Assembly: GCA_034401795.1 (NCBI GenBank)
Contig: CM067371.1
Coordinates: 83,889,306 to 83,953,305, forward strand
Source: Chaetoderma sp. LZ-2023a
Taxonomy: Eukaryota > Mollusca > Caudofoveata > Chaetodermatida > Chaetodermatidae
Direction of reading: 5' to 3'
Length of the DNA: 64,000 nucleotides
Shown one piece after another: positions 24,871 to 37,655 of the stretch. The notes beneath the pieces were generated by a model, which searched no databases, was not told the DNA's origin, and worked only from the letters and a program-made list of their open reading frames with translations. Every line of letters starts with the position of its first letter. The stretch's first letter is position 1. The position numbers and the translations under genes are program-made.

Positions 24871-25870
24871 TGATTAACATTAAGGGAGTCTACGCAATCC
24901 AGAAACCTGGATTAGAGTAGAGAGCTGTGGTTCTTGCATTAGAAGGCATTAAAAGCAAGATTAGAATCTTTTCTGGCGCTAAATGTAAGTGTGTTTTCAG
25001 TTTGTTTTATTGGCCGCTTACACCTAGATGTGTTTGAGCCATGACTCTATCTTGAGGTGCTTCCCGGGGCGTTACGAAATGAAAGTAAAACTGGAAAAAA
25101 AAAATTAAGATGATGCTAGGGATGTCTTGCCTATTCTTGACTAATGAACTGTTATTTGCGGGTGTGGGTGTTGTACGCTGTGCGAAGGAGGGGTGGGAGG
25201 GGGAATTACTTTATTTCTCTCGGAGGTGGGATGGGGTGGAGGGAAGTCTGTGAAATTAAATCTAATAAACGGAAAACAAGAAAGAATTCGGAAATAAAAA
25301 ATATTAAGAGACGAAACTGAAAGATAATACTACCAAATAAACGTAAATAACTAAACGTAAATAATGGCATGTGATTAAATAAATAGGAAACGGGAGAACT
25401 GAAATTAAAATTGTAGCGTTTGTAAACGGAAATTCTAAATTTAAACTTAAATTATACCCTGTTGCTGTTAGAAACAATAAGTTGAATGCATCTGGCCCTA
25501 TGTGGGAATTAATAAAGGCCTACTAGTCACGTCGTCAAGTCGCTAAAACTCCTTTAGTTCTCATGATAAAATGTTGATCCAGCTCTGGACTAAGGAGAGC
25601 AAAGCAGAGCGACAGCATCTATGCCAAAAGCAAAGCCACACCAAGCACGACCTCCACATCCAGTTTTCATCTTTCCAACGCCATACGCTATCCAGGGGCG
25701 TCAGAGCCATAGGGCTGACGTTCCCAAATGCAACGCCCCCCCCCCCCCCCGCCCCCCAGCCCCGCTCCCCCCCCCCCCACCCATCAACCCGCAAAACAGT
25801 TTAGTAAGTTTAGTTTTGTTTATTCGTTGTTATCATTTGCAGAAAATGTGTTGCTGCGTATTGTAACGCG
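24871..25870. other. Unassigned; G-rich and C-rich tracts
   Basis: No gene is recognised. G-rich sequence lies at 25,185-25,250 (repeated GGGAGG/GGTGGG, possible G-quadruplex). Long C-tracts lie at 25,735-25,785 and make the Pro-rich frames there artefacts. The last four bases before the LTR, GTTA at 25,871-25,874, are its target duplication. Confidence 0.5.
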
Positions 25871-26523
25871 GTTATGTAGCTCGCGGGGTAGTGTCGGGCC
25901 ATTCTGGTGTCTGATGTCGACTCACCATGCCGCAAGTGCATGACGAATGATGACACCGGTTAGCTTCCGGTCTCGGGGTGACAGATCCTGTACGATACTG
26001 CCCTACGGGTAACAAAGACCGGCTCCTAAGGCCGGTGGAACTCAATCATTCCGGTGGGGCCGTGCGACCATCGTCGCGAACATTAAACACAACAGTCTCA
26101 CCCCAAGAGTTTGTGTCACCAGTATGCCTGTCCATAGCAATTTCGTGATCTATGAACTTACAAAATTTGATTTGGTGACCTAATTAAAATAAGTCTATAC
26201 AATAGTTTTACCTAAACGGACCGTCAAGTATGCTAGATAAAAATAATGAGCATACGAAAATACAAGACATAGAGACAGCCTGATGAACTTTTAAACGTGG
26301 GGCTCCCGGAGGTACCACACAGACTCATAGGTCTGCAGAGGTATCCCCCAAAGAGAGGCTCCCGTACACGAGACTTAACTAATTAAGTTAATATAAGCTA
26401 TTATACCTCTAAGCTGAAAGGAAAGAAAATTATCTTTGTGGTGATGGAAAATCATATGCCTGACGCGGGCACTACTCCTAGTGCTAGTTTGGGTGAGGAG
26501 TATTACTCTCACGTGGACCGTCA

Positions 26524-26764
26524 TCACTGAATCCTTGCACGGGCCTCCGTCACGGGAAAATGTCGCCACTGCTTAAAGCGGGAGAAGAGTAGTGGTCGAA
26601 AGGGGCCCACTCTAATATTTAACCAAAAATGTTGTAAAGAAAAGACCATACCTAGTGAGATTATGACTATAAGGTTACGTGCTGTTCTACGTGAAGACGG
26701 AACAAACGATTCCCGAAGGATTCCCACATCACCGTCTTATGTAATTCTCAGTATGCTGAATTAG
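26524..26764 (+). pseudogene. Antisense ORF within LTR copy B
   Basis: Running against the LTR transcript, this 80-codon open stretch reads CRHCLKREKSSGRK, then TIPSEIMTIRLRAVLREDG, then NDSRRIPTSPSYVI and ends at 26,764. It corresponds to the antisense frame of copy A. No ATG in this frame is obvious near its start, so it may need splicing or be a relic. Confidence 0.35.
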
Positions 26765-28873
26765 TAGTTGCCGCTCTTATTTATGCGGGCCTTCTTCTAT
26801 GCGTAACCTAATATTTAGTTTTTAGAGACAAGAATTATTTTAGGCCGCAATTGGCTGGCGTCAACCTAGCTTTTAGATACCGCTGTCATTGAGAACAGAT
26901 GCCCTACGACATCAATACTGAAGACGGCATGCATACATGTTACTTAGTAAGACCTCGGAACTGGACAAGAATCCGGACATCCCGCTCCGTAACCACATAA
27001 AATGTCACAGGACATTGGCTACTTTTCACAAAAGAATTTTTAGGCAACTGATCTATCGTTATGGTGGGGATAAGAGAGACGAATACCCACAGTAAATGTC
27101 CTTCCCGTGAGGGTGTGGCAGATCTGAATATCATGCCCTGACATTGTTATGGAATTCGGTGGGGATACGCATCTCGCCTGTCACCAGGTCCTATGGAACT
27201 AACTTTTTAATCCGTCGTTAGGTTTAAACACAAGCTGCCCAGTTATGCACTGCGGTGCGGGAGGATTGTTCAGCAGATTAAAGAAAATAATAATTAAAAC
27301 ATGTTTTCGCAGTGCTTTCCTACATTGGCAAATGTGCTAACTACTGAGTATCAGAAGATACATGGGAACTGTGTGTGACACCACACCCTGGCCATCACCG
27401 CTCGGAAACCCCAATAGTTTCCCAGGGTCGGATCAGTCCATGGTGCAGATAGGGACATCCAAACAATTAAGAAGCCATAAGGCTTAGTAGAACATGAAAC
27501 GAGACAATAACTTAGAAATATGAGGCCCTTTAAGTATTTTGGCCAATCTTACACAACCTTGCCGGAGTGCGGGGCTAAATTATCGCAACTACCGGAAAAG
27601 AGGCATACACTACGTGTTTCCTAATGAGGAAAGTGTCTGAATAGAAAAGGTTATAAACAGAATTATAGCACGGACAGCGACCTCAGTGAAAAATTGTTGG
27701 TGGCGGGAGAAAGTGCTGCATATATAAATGTTGCTGCATAGTGTTGCCTACGTGCACTGCAGTCCTATATTTTCTACAAATAAACAAAACATATGAACTG
27801 ATGGCCACTGGCCATAGATAAACTAACCAGAACAATCAATACAGTGTGAAATGATCAGAATAATATATATATAGTACAGGTTAAGGAACCAACTACGGTG
27901 CGGTTAGCAAAAACACCTTACAGAAAATAAGAATAACTATAAACAGATACAGAAATTATAACTAGCGATCCTAAGACCGTTACGGTACCTTTTAGTCATC
28001 GGGACCATTTATCCAGATACGATATAATTATCAAAAATATAATTAACGGAATAATAAAATGTCAAGTATAGTTACTTGAATAATCGGTAGTCATTCTTAA
28101 ACCTGGGCTATCGTGTTACTGAAATTGATACGTCACTCTTAGGTTGAGGTGAGTTGATGCATTCCCTGGAAGCTGGAAAGTTCCTGCAGGCTGGTTTCCG
28201 CAAACAGGATTCCCGCAAGCAGCTCATGATGGGAGCGGATCGAACTCAAGACCTTCCTTCAACTTGATTTAGGGACCATCTGTGATCTTCTGTCCGACAA
28301 TCACAATATAGAATGTCTATCAGCAAGAGATACAATAATATTACTGTTGTGATGAAAGTTCCCGTACACCGATGGTATGGATGGAAATTGCCAACAACCC
28401 AATCATAAGCGGGGGTTGTTAAATGTGGATGAAGATACATAACTAAGCTTAATAGTGCGGGGTACGTCAGCCAGCTCTGAGGACGTACCGGGCAAAGTTT
28501 ACTCTGCTGCGGTCAAAAAGTTTTAATAAACCTGCACGACATCTGGCGAGTCATCCACCAAAAAACATCGCTGCCTCTACATCTGTAGAATCACATTTTC
28601 AGGCCGGGAAAGGCCTCACCGCAAATTCGTGTTCCGAATTAGTTCTTGATATATTCGTTAACAATATCTAAAAAGTTCAAAAAATGCTCCCGCAGGCAAC
28701 GGGAGTTACAAAATTGCTTTAGTGCGGTGGGTTGGATTACTTCTGGCTACGGGAGAGAAACCGACAGAAAGCGAAGTGACCTGCGTAATGCCTGTCGTGC
28801 TGATCATAGCTGACACAGGTCCAGCCTATTCGGCCCCTGGCCGAGGATGTTCTTGAGCTCTGGATCTCGTCTC

Positions 28874-28939
28874 CTTTTATTCTACTCGTGACGTCACAGG
28901 CGCAGGCTCCAACCAATCATCAGTTGAGCAACAGCCAAT
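28874..28939 (-). promoter_or_regulatory. LTR promoter of copy B, TATA mutated
   Basis: On the minus strand: ATTGG at 28,939-28,935 and 28,917-28,913, TGACGTCA at 28,896-28,889, then AATAAAAG at 28,881-28,874 at the TATA position. Confidence 0.65.
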
Positions 28940-29436
28940 CAGCGCGTAGCTAATAATAACGCAGTTGAATGTTCTAGAACATTCTAGAAGTTCTGCGTAC
29001 ACGTGGTTATGACATCACGGCAATATTTTGAAGATAATCAAAAGGCATTTTCCGAGTTTATCTCAGCCATTTCTTAACCGATTTTGAAATGGCTTTCAGA
29101 TTTCGAAAGCCCGTCGAATTCCGGTCTTGATTAATGCCAGATTCGGCGGAAATAGGTGATTAAAAAGGATTACATTGTACTGTCTCGGTACACTAAAAGC
29201 GTCAGCCTATCTTGGTCATAAACTACGCGCTCTGTCAAAAATAGCATTTAAGCTTGCGCATGCGCACTATGCGCTCTAACGAACGTAGTCGTTTTTATAA
29301 CGCGATCTCTCCCATAGGCTCTTATACGCTTATGGCGCTACCCAGGGGTGTGTGTTCAAGGAACGAATCCAGGATGGGCGGCGCGTACCCAGCTTGGCTG
29401 GTATGGCCAGTACCTGTCCGGTCGATCCGACTTACA

Positions 29437-29448
29437 CCACCCCCTCCT
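29437..29448 (-). promoter_or_regulatory. Polypurine tract next to 3' LTR
   Basis: The minus strand reads AGGAGGGGGTGG directly before the LTR's TGTAAG. Such a tract primes plus-strand DNA synthesis in LTR retroelements. The sister copy has AAGGAGCGGGTGG at the same place (42,030-42,018). Confidence 0.8.
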
Positions 29449-30410
29449 AGTTTGACATCCGTGGCAAATGATCGCGCATTGCGGATCGACGCACGGACGT
29501 ACGCTAGGTGGGAATTATAGACTTCCCAGGTAGGCACATGGCCTGAGAGGAGTAGTGATGCAATAGATGCGTATTTAAGAGACAGAGCACATAGAGGTGC
29601 CAAAGAGGAGAGGGGAGGCATACTTTTAGTTTTTAATTTTTGGCCTGGAATTATTTTTCCAGGTCTTTTCTTTTCTTTGTTTTAATATTTTGGTGCGTGC
29701 TTTCAACTTTTATTTAGCTAATGATTCCTAAACAATAGCTCGCATGGGTATTCTCTTTGGGTGCGGAAAATTATTATCTCCGCAGAGAACACCCAAGCTC
29801 CAACGTACCACAATTTAAGTTTAAGATATATAATAATATAAAATATATGTATATCAAATATATAATTTTCATGTAACATACCCTTACGGGGTATCTAAAA
29901 TATTATGTCCAAATTACTTGCGCACCCCTGGTAAATAAAGGGGTACACAACATGTATCTTGATTAAAAATATATTTGCGGCCCGTTATAGTGGGTCTGCA
30001 ACGGCAGCTCTCGTTGACCCCATAGCCGTCCTGACATCTAAGAAAGGAAGAAAATAATAATAAGAAAAATAGAACATGATAATAATAATAACTCAAAGGT
30101 TAGTTTATCAGGCAGTCCCAGCATAGCTGAGACTGCATGGCGGGATTATGACATTATTGCACTGCAGGGTGTTGTATTCTTTACGTCGCACACGACATTC
30201 CTACAACACCAGAGTCTGCAGTGCTCATTTTGTGTGGGACACAGCTGGGCCACTTAAGTGCACAGCTGTGTCGGATAACCGTAGTCATCCTAGGGATGGG
30301 ATTCAATTGATCTAACATATATAATAAAAAGAAAAGTATTTAAAAAATAAATTAATAATTAGTAAGTTTCCATGAATCACACCACTGATGTTCTGCTGTA
30401 TCACAAATGA
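29449..30410 (-). other. Region between zinc-finger gene and PPT, with hairpins
   Basis: No ORF is conserved here. Three foldable stretches have counterparts in copy D: CCTGGAATTATTTTTCCAGG near 29,642; GGGTG...CACCC with inner TTCTC/GAGAA near 29,750-29,792; and GCAGTCCCAGCATAGCTG...GACTGC near 30,110. A perfect 10-bp stem, GACACAGCTG/CAGCTGTGTC at 30,238-30,272, encloses the palindrome CACTTAAGTG. It probably serves as 3' untranslated RNA of both element transcripts. A structural RNA role is inference. Confidence 0.5.
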
Positions 30411-31698
30411 TCACACCTCTGCTGCAAAATTTCCCCACTGAGTCTGGGTCCCGCAACTCATGGTGGTTGGTCATGGTGGATGAACTATTAATGCTGAGAT
30501 GCGTTCATTATCACTGGCACTTTCGGAAATGTCTGAAGTGATGATGGCGGGAATATGAACATCTATAATGGCTCTCACAGTTTCTGCGGGTGCTAGAATG
30601 TTTGTCAGTAAAGCAGCGGTGGTGCTAGTGGGTGTCGGGGTGGTCAATGCTGCGGTCTTCGTGATGGTCGTGCTGGCTGTGGTGGTTGCCGTGGCGATGG
30701 CGGTGAGTTGAATTGTAGGCTGAGACAATGATGCAGGAGCGGATACGGCAGGTGATGACATCTTCCGAGACTTGGCGTACTTCAAGAGACGATTTGCAGT
30801 AACATTGGGCATGGGCTGAATGTCCTGCGTGTGAGCAATACGTCTTTTCCGGTCGTTCCGGCATAGTTCCCTTCCTTATGGCTGGATCAGAAAGACTGGG
30901 ATGAGGATGCAGGATGACACGGGTTGGAGTAATGCTAATGGACGCAGGCTGCGACGGCCCCGGTCCCTCATCTATGGTCAGGTCAGGAGGAGATGGTGAC
31001 TGCGGGTAACTTGGAATCTCCATCTCTGTAGGTGTCATGATAACTACCGATATCAGCTCACTGGCTGAGATCGCTTCGGACACTACGGGTGCAGATGTAG
31101 TGGCTGCAGTTTTGTGGCTGGTTACTGATGCGGGTGCTGCCAGACTGGATTGGGCGGAGGATTTATGCTTCTTGCTCCTCTTCAGTACCAGTGTAGATGT
31201 GGTGACTGGAAGTGGCATAGTGCTCCCCGACGTGGCTGCGGGTAGGATTTCATGTCTTGCTGCCGGTATGTTGCCCAAGGTAGCCGCGGGAGGACGATGA
31301 CTAACGGGATGTCTATGGGTAGTATTCTTCGTGCGGGCCATCTTCTCAGTCGGGAGAATTTTAACTGGAAACCGAGATTCAAAACGCGTGGCTAAAACGG
31401 CATGATCCTCGTTTTCTTCCCCTGGAAATAATGTCACTTCTAACACACGGTGATGATGATGGAGCGCATGGGTCACTCCGTAGCGGGTAGTGGTATAGAG
31501 ATACTGACACATCACGCAGAAGGCTGTCTGGAGGAGATGATCCTTGTTAACATGAAGTGTGCAGTCGGACTTTCTCGTAAAAGTTCTGGTACAGGGTTCT
31601 CCGTTCGCTAATAACGAGCTGCATGGGAATCTTTTTGAATCTGGTACTGATTCTTCTTCAGACGAATCCGACAACGCTAAATCTTCGAGGAATGACAT
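30411..31698 (-). pseudogene. Accessory two-C2H2-finger protein gene (copy B)
   Basis: From the ATG at 31,698, an acidic Ser-rich N-terminus (residues 1-22) is followed by a C2H2 finger with unusual spacing (C-x9-C-x12-H-x4-H, about residues 26-55). A second finger follows (C-x2-C-x12-H-x3-H, about 62-81), then a conserved block (LATRFESRFPV; EKMARTK) and a long Ser/Thr/Pro/Ala-rich tail. The first frame runs 357 codons to 30,625. A one-base shift near 30,840 moves the homologous reading to the frame ending at 30,471, where a TGA interrupts it. The conserved end CGTQTQWGNFAAEV stops at 30,411. The sister gene at 42,980-44,270 shares the fingers, middle block and end. The layout suggests a nuclear nucleic-acid-binding regulator, but function is inferred. 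It resembles no Gag, Env or Pol domain. Confidence 0.7.
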
Positions 31699-31911
31699 CT
31701 CGTTCCCGCATGATAGTTGGCTGCGGGAACCTTATTTAAAACCTAAAGCCCTATCTCTTCATTTTTAACTTTTCAGGCCAAGTATTGTTATAATGAACTA
31801 ATAATAAGAACAGCAGAATTTAGTTTTAGACACGAAAGAAGCCTAATGCTATTTGTTCTTCCCTGGTGTCGAGTTTTGAGGGGAAGACGAAGTTTCAGAG
31901 CGTGTTTCCTC

Positions 31912-31935
31912 CTTTTATACTATTTGGTGATGTCA
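31912..31935 (-). promoter_or_regulatory. Internal promoter of the zinc-finger gene
   Basis: On the minus strand: CRE-like TGATGTCA at 31,928-31,935, 8 bp, then TATAAAAGGAGG (TATA box 31,919-31,912), about 215 bp upstream of the ATG at 31,698. A further CRE-like TGACATCA lies at 32,264-32,271. The sister copy has the same arrangement with a perfect CRE (44,496-44,503). Both resemble the LTR promoter (TATAAAAGGAG, 7 bp from the CRE). Confidence 0.75.
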
Positions 31936-31939
31936 TAGA

Positions 31940-32676
31940 CGGCGGATGACTACACCTGGAAGTTTTGACAGGTGATTCGGTTAGCCCTATATGGAAAGTT
32001 TCTCCTTTTTCCATTCTGATCGTCACTGGATTAAGTCTTCCCATGTAAAGGGAGTACTTTTAATTATAAGAGAAAAGGCTCACTAACTTAGTCTTATTTT
32101 AGCGCATTTAAAGTTTTCCGATCAACATAACGACAGGGTACCACTTATTCCCGCGGAGCATCACCTTTTAATTAGAGTGAGGCGGTTTTACAGATTGGAT
32201 GCTTATAAACTTGCCTATTTTAATTTTAGGATGAAGCGCCTGATTGGGTGTGTGGGAGCCTGGTGACATCAGCGGTAATTACCCTGACTCACCCTCACCA
32301 CTCCCCCATCACGCTGTGGTAGTTGCGTATTTGGGCGGCTCTTTGGTTTAAAGCGTTTGATCCAATTTACTGGAAATAGTAGTAAAAGTCACGTGGCCCT
32401 TGGAAACACGTGGTTGATCGGAAACATATATGCTATTTACGGCGATGGCCGAGATACTATTGCTGAGGTGTAGTCTTTTGTAGATGCGAGATATGGAAAT
32501 ATATATATGTTATACCAAGATTTCGTTTTATAATAATGTCCCTATTTGCACGGGTTCTTACACATGCATCTTATAGTTGTCTGTAAAGGTAGTTCTCAGC
32601 CCGTGTTGGTTATGGACTGGAACGCAGAGAAGAGAATTTTTGAAATTCTCCTTGTAATTATACTGTTAGATTTTTT
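31940..32676 (-). other. Upstream region of the zinc-finger gene
   Basis: Noncoding sequence conserved with 44,505-45,240 (for example CATCACGCTGTGGTAG, GTTGATCGGAAAC and CTTATAAACTTGCCT). In the sister copy it lies between pol and the gene. It ends where the truncated 5' LTR begins at 32,677. Confidence 0.6.
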
Positions 32677-34112
32677 ACCATCGTCGCAAACATTAAACAC
32701 AACAGTCTCATCCCAAGAGTTTGTGTCACCAGTATGCCTGTCCATAGCAATTTCGTGATCTATGGACTTACAAAATTTGATTTGGTGACCTAATTAAAAT
32801 AAGTCTATACAATAGTTTTACCTAAACAGACCGTCAAGTATGCTAGATAAAAATAATGAGCATACGAAAATACAAGACATAGAGACAGCCTGATGAACTT
32901 TTAAACGTGGGGCTCCCGGAGGTACCACACAGACTCATAGGTCTGCAGAGGTATCCCCCAAAGAGAGGCTCCCGTACACGAGACTTAACTAATTAAGTTA
33001 ATATAAGCTATTATACCTCTAAGCTGAAAGGAAAGAAAATTATCTTTGTGGTGATGGAAAATCATATGCCTCACACGGGCACTACTCCTAGTGCTAGTTT
33101 GGGTGAGGAGTATTATCCTCGCATGGACCGTCGTCACTGAATCCTTGTGAGAGGCAAGTGCCTCACGTGGGCCTCCATCACGGGAAAATGTCGCCACTGC
33201 TTAAAGCGGGAGAAGAGGAGTGGTTGAAAGGGGAGCACTCTAATATTTAGCCAGATATACTGTAAAGAAAAGACCACACCTAGTGAGATTATGACTATAA
33301 GGTTGCGTGCTGTTTTACGTGAAGACGGGACGAATGATTCCCGAAGGATTCCCACATCACCGTCTTATGTAATTCTCAATATGCTGAATTAGTAGTTGCC
33401 GCTTTTATTTATGCGGCCCTTCTTCTATGCTTAACCTAATATTTGGTTTTTAGAGACAAGAATTATTTTTAGGCCGCAATTGGCTGGCGTCTACCTAGCT
33501 TTTAGATACGGCTGTCATTGAGAACAGATGCCCTACGACATCAATACTGAAGACAGCGTGCATACATGTTACTTAGTAAGATCTCCGAACTGGACAAGAA
33601 TCCGGACATCCCCACTCCATAACCACATAAAACGTCACAGGACATTGGTTACTTTTCACAAAAGCATTTTTAGGCAACTGATCTATCGCTATGGTGGGGG
33701 TAAGAGAGATGAATACCCACAGTAAATGTCCTTCCCATGTGGGCGTGGCAGATCTCTTACACAACATTGTCGGAATGCAGGGCTAAATTATCGCAACTAC
33801 CGGAAAAGAGGCGTACACTACATGTTTCCCAACGAAGAAATTGTCTCTAATCATTTGAACTTATCCTATCGAGCTGAATAGAAGAGGTGTTTAGTCGGTA
33901 GCATGCCGGGCTAAACAGAGTTATAGCACGGACAACAACCTCAGTGAAAAATTGTTGGTGGCAGGAGAAAGTGCTGCATATATAAATGTTGCAGTATAGT
34001 GTTGTCTACGTGCACTGCAGTCCTATATTGTCTACAAATAGACAAACCATATGAACTGATGGCCACTGGCCATAAACTAACCAGAACAATCAATACAGTG
34101 TGAAATGATCAG

Positions 34113-34246
<134 letters not shown>

Positions 34247-35247
34247 TAGTACAGGTTAAGGAACCTACTACGGTGCGGTTAGCAAAAACACCTTACAGAA
34301 AATAAGAATAACTATAAACAGATACAGAAATTATAACTAGCGGTCCTAAGACAGTTATGGTACCTTTTAGTCATCGGGACCATTTATACAGATACGATAT
34401 AATTATCAAAAATATAATTAACGGAATAAATAAAATGTCAATTATAGTTACTTGAATACTCGGTAGCCATTCTTAAACCTGGGCTATCGTGCTCCTGAAA
34501 TTGATACATCACTCTTAGGTTGACATGAGTTGATGCATTCCCTGGAAGCTGGAAAGTTCCCGCAGGCTGGTTTCCACAAACAGGATTCCCGCAAGCAGCT
34601 CATGATGGGAGCGGATTGAACTCAGGACTGTAATCACAATATAGAATGTCTAACGAGTAGTCAGCAAGAGATACAATAACACTACTGCCGTGACGAAAGT
34701 TCCCGTACACCTATGGTATGGATGGAAGTTGCCAACAACCCGATCATAAGCGGGGGTTGTTAAATGCTGATGAAGATACATAACTAAGCTTAAATGTGCG
34801 GGGTACATCAGCCAGCTCTGAAGACGTATCGGGCAAAGTTTACTCTGCTGCGGTCAAAAAGTTTAAATAAACCTGCACGACATTAGTGCAGGGACATTTA
34901 AATATCCACTTTTTGGCGTGGCTGGCAGATCCGGCGAGCCATCCACCAAAGAACATCTGTAGAATCACATTTTTAGGCCGGGAAAGGCCTCACCGTAAGT
35001 TCGTGTTCCGAATTAGTTCTTGATATATTCGTGAACAAGATCTAAAAAGTTCCAAAGATGCTCCTGCAGGCTACGGGAGTTACAAAATTGCTTTAGTGTG
35101 GTGGGTTGGATTACTGCTGGCTACGGGAGAGAAACCGACAGAAAGCGAAGTGATCTGCGTAGTGCCTATCGTGCTGATCGTAGCTGACATAGGTCCAACC
35201 TATTCGGCCCCTGGCCGAGGATGCTCTCGAGCTCTGGATCTCGTCTC

Positions 35248-35313
35248 CTTTTATACTACGCGTGACGTCACAGGCGCAGGCTCCAACCAATCATTGGTCG
35301 AGCAGCAGCCAAT
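35248..35313 (-). promoter_or_regulatory. LTR promoter of copy C, intact motif set
   Basis: On the minus strand: ATTGG at 35,313-35,309 and 35,291-35,287, TGACGTCA at 35,270-35,263, and TATAAAAG at 35,255-35,248, spaced as in copy A. As the 5' LTR it would drive the full-length transcript. Confidence 0.75.
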
Positions 35314-35815
35314 CAGCGCGTAGCTAATAATAACGCAGTCGAATGTGCTAGAACATTCTAGAAGTTCTGCGTACACGTGGTTATGACGTCACGGCAATAT
35401 GTTGAAGATAATCAAAAGGGTGGTTTCCGTGGATAACTCAGCCATTTATTAACCGATTTTGAAATGGTTTACAGATTTGGAAAGTCCGTCGAATTCTGGT
35501 CTTGGATAATGCCAGATTCGACGGAAACAGGTGATTAAAAAGGATTACATTGTACCGTCTCGGTACACTAAAAGCGTCATCCTATCTTGGTCGTAAACTA
35601 CGCGTTCTGTCAAAAATAGCATTTAAGCTTCCACATGCGCACTATGCGATCTAACGAGCTTAGTCGTTTTTATAACGCGATCTCTCCCATAGGCTCTTAT
35701 ACGCTTATGGCTCTACCCAGGGTGGTGTGTTCAGGGAACGAATCCAGGATGGGCAGCGCGTACCCAGCTTGGCTGGTACAGCCGGTACCTGTCCGGTCGA
35801 TCCGAACTACAGTTA

Positions 35816-36198
35816 CTACCAGCGAGAAAAATCTAAAAATAGAGGCGTGGCTTCTTCAAGAATACACCTCTAATGTAATGACCGGCTATCTTATTACGTC
35901 ATCGCAACGACTAGACTGTTACACAGACTCCACTTCGGACAGACATTAAAATCGACTTGATCCATCCAGGGGTTCGTGTGATATCAGCATCTACGCAACG
36001 TCAGCAAATTCTTGACCTCATTTTGTGTGCGACAGATTTGAATTTTACGACGAATTCAGAGGGACTATTTTTCGGTTAACTACTTGTCTTATAAACTACT
36101 ATTGGCTGTATATCATCTCGTTTTACGTGAAATAATATTGTCTGATATGAAGAGAATAGCTTGCATGTCCTTTTAAGTTTCAATTCTCTGAGTAGTAG
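35816..36198. other. Unassigned sequence between two insertions
   Basis: About 380 bp with no recognised gene or repeat. It is probably older flanking DNA between the LTR element and the small Polinton. Confidence 0.4.
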
Positions 36199-36204
36199 AT
36201 ATAT

Positions 36205-36770
36205 AGGGCTGTCAGAACAGAGGGTGGTGGGAACTGTGGATCGCTGATCGGCGGCTACAGGAGGGAGGTGGGCCCACGAGGTGGAGGGACCCGACTGTTG
36301 TAGAATTTTTTATATCGGTGGTAGCCGTGGATCACTGGTCGACAGCTATAGGAGGGAGGTGGGCTGTTAGAACAGAGATACGTTCGGCCATTTTCTTGCT
36401 GTACAGTAATTATGCACATACATTCCATACATTCTAACTTGGGATTGTGTCCCGAGAAAATAGACGATGTGCCTTAAACTAACGCTTAAAACACTATCCC
36501 ACTGTTGTTATTACTTAGATGTAATATGCCAGTTATCAGTAGGTCTGCTGCTAATAACTAGGACATAACATTTTATCTAGGTGGTGTTATAAAGTGATTG
36601 AATGTCACTGGGCTGTCTGTCTGTCAGAACAGAGGATCGCCGATCAGCGGCTACAGGAGGGAGGTGGGCTGTCAGAACAGAGGCATGATAACGTTGCAGC
36701 AGCTCATTCAAACACCCACTTAGAGACACATCCTTAGTGGTAGACCGATCAACTGGGATCAACCACACAT
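36205..36770. repeat. Left terminal inverted repeat of the small Polinton
   Basis: Matches the complement of the right end for about 560 bp, including GATCGGCGGCTACAGGAGGG, GGCCATTTTCTTGCTGTACA and CTTAAACTAACGCTTAAAAC. Internally it carries repeated CTGTCAGAACAGAGG motifs at 36,209, 36,625 and 36,668. Confidence 0.85.
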
Positions 36771-36880
36771 TAAATGGTCTGAATGCCCATTTAGAGAACA
36801 CTTTCTACATGGTATACCGATCACCTGTAATTAACCACACATTACAGGGTCTACTCTTCCAAAGACGAATCTGATCAAAG

Positions 36881-37066
36881 TTGTGTACCATGGGTTACCC
36901 CAAAGAACTATTGAGTTATATGCATGGCGTAGGCTGTGCGGCATGGCGGGAAAATGTGGCAAGATCATTACATGACCTGGGCGACTATGCAAATAGATCG
37001 CTTGCGTCCTGGAGAGCTTCTCCTGACCTAATACTCCCAACAGTAATAGACGAGTTACTCGCCTGA
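36881..37066 (+). CDS. Short hypothetical ORF inside the small Polinton
   Basis: A 61-codon frame (CTMGYPKELLSYMHGVG...) between the left TIR and the capsid-gene piece. In-frame sequence continues past the stop with similar composition (YPLTEMTLTELWKYL). It could be a remnant of a Polinton gene beyond the edge of the window copy. Nothing is recognised. Confidence 0.25.
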   Translation: MCTMGYPKELLSYMHGVGCAAWRENVARSLHDLGDYANRSLASWRASPDLILPTVIDELLA

Positions 37067-37655
37067 AATCCACCAACAATACAGGAGTTAAGAAGCTATC
37101 CACTGACAGAAATGACATTAACGGAATTATGGAAGTATTTACATGACCTGGGCGGTAGGTCTACATTGATGCTATCGAGTTAGAACAAGAACATCTCGAC
37201 GAGGCTGCTCAGACAAACATGTAGTCACGACCAGTGTCACATCGGCATGAGTGGATTACCCACAGGCCCTTCCAGCTGCCTTTGCAACGCTCACTTGGCA
37301 GAACGCTAAAGTGCAGACTCTGGGATGTTCACAGGTGACGCAGAGCATCTGGTGCCACATCACCTGCCTTAATGACCACCTGCGTTACTGACCACCTAGC
37401 TGTAGCTGATAAGACCTATGGTAGGTGCTGACCTGTCTTTAGTGATCACCTATCTTTAGAGACGGAATCATGCTCTATGTGTGCTCAAGCTGAATACCAG
37501 CGGTAGGCGATACACAAACCTTGGCATAGCTGAAGTACAGTACTGTTACGCCTACTGTGCGAGTGCCCACTCTCCCCAAGCAAGTTCCCAACATAAAAAT
37601 TGAGCCGATTGCAATTATTATGTGAAATGTTCTTACTTCCAAGGTGGTACTGACC

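Larger units (their letters stand above)
25875..29436 (-). mobile_element. 3' LTR (copy B)
   Basis: On the minus strand this 3562-bp LTR begins TGTAAGTCGGATCGACCGG and ends CCCGCGAGCTACA. It aligns throughout with copies A and C. The TATA box has mutated (AATAAAAG in place of TATAAAAG) while the CRE and both CCAAT boxes remain. The TA tract seen in A and C is only a few units here (27,860-27,872). Confidence 0.88.

Noticed and set aside
25571..25943. Proline-rich ORFs
   Set aside because: They result from poly-C tracts at 25,735-25,785.
31037..31300. Plus-strand ORF opposite the zinc-finger gene
   Set aside because: It is a shadow of the minus-strand coding region. The same applies to 43,029-43,382 and 43,640-43,864.
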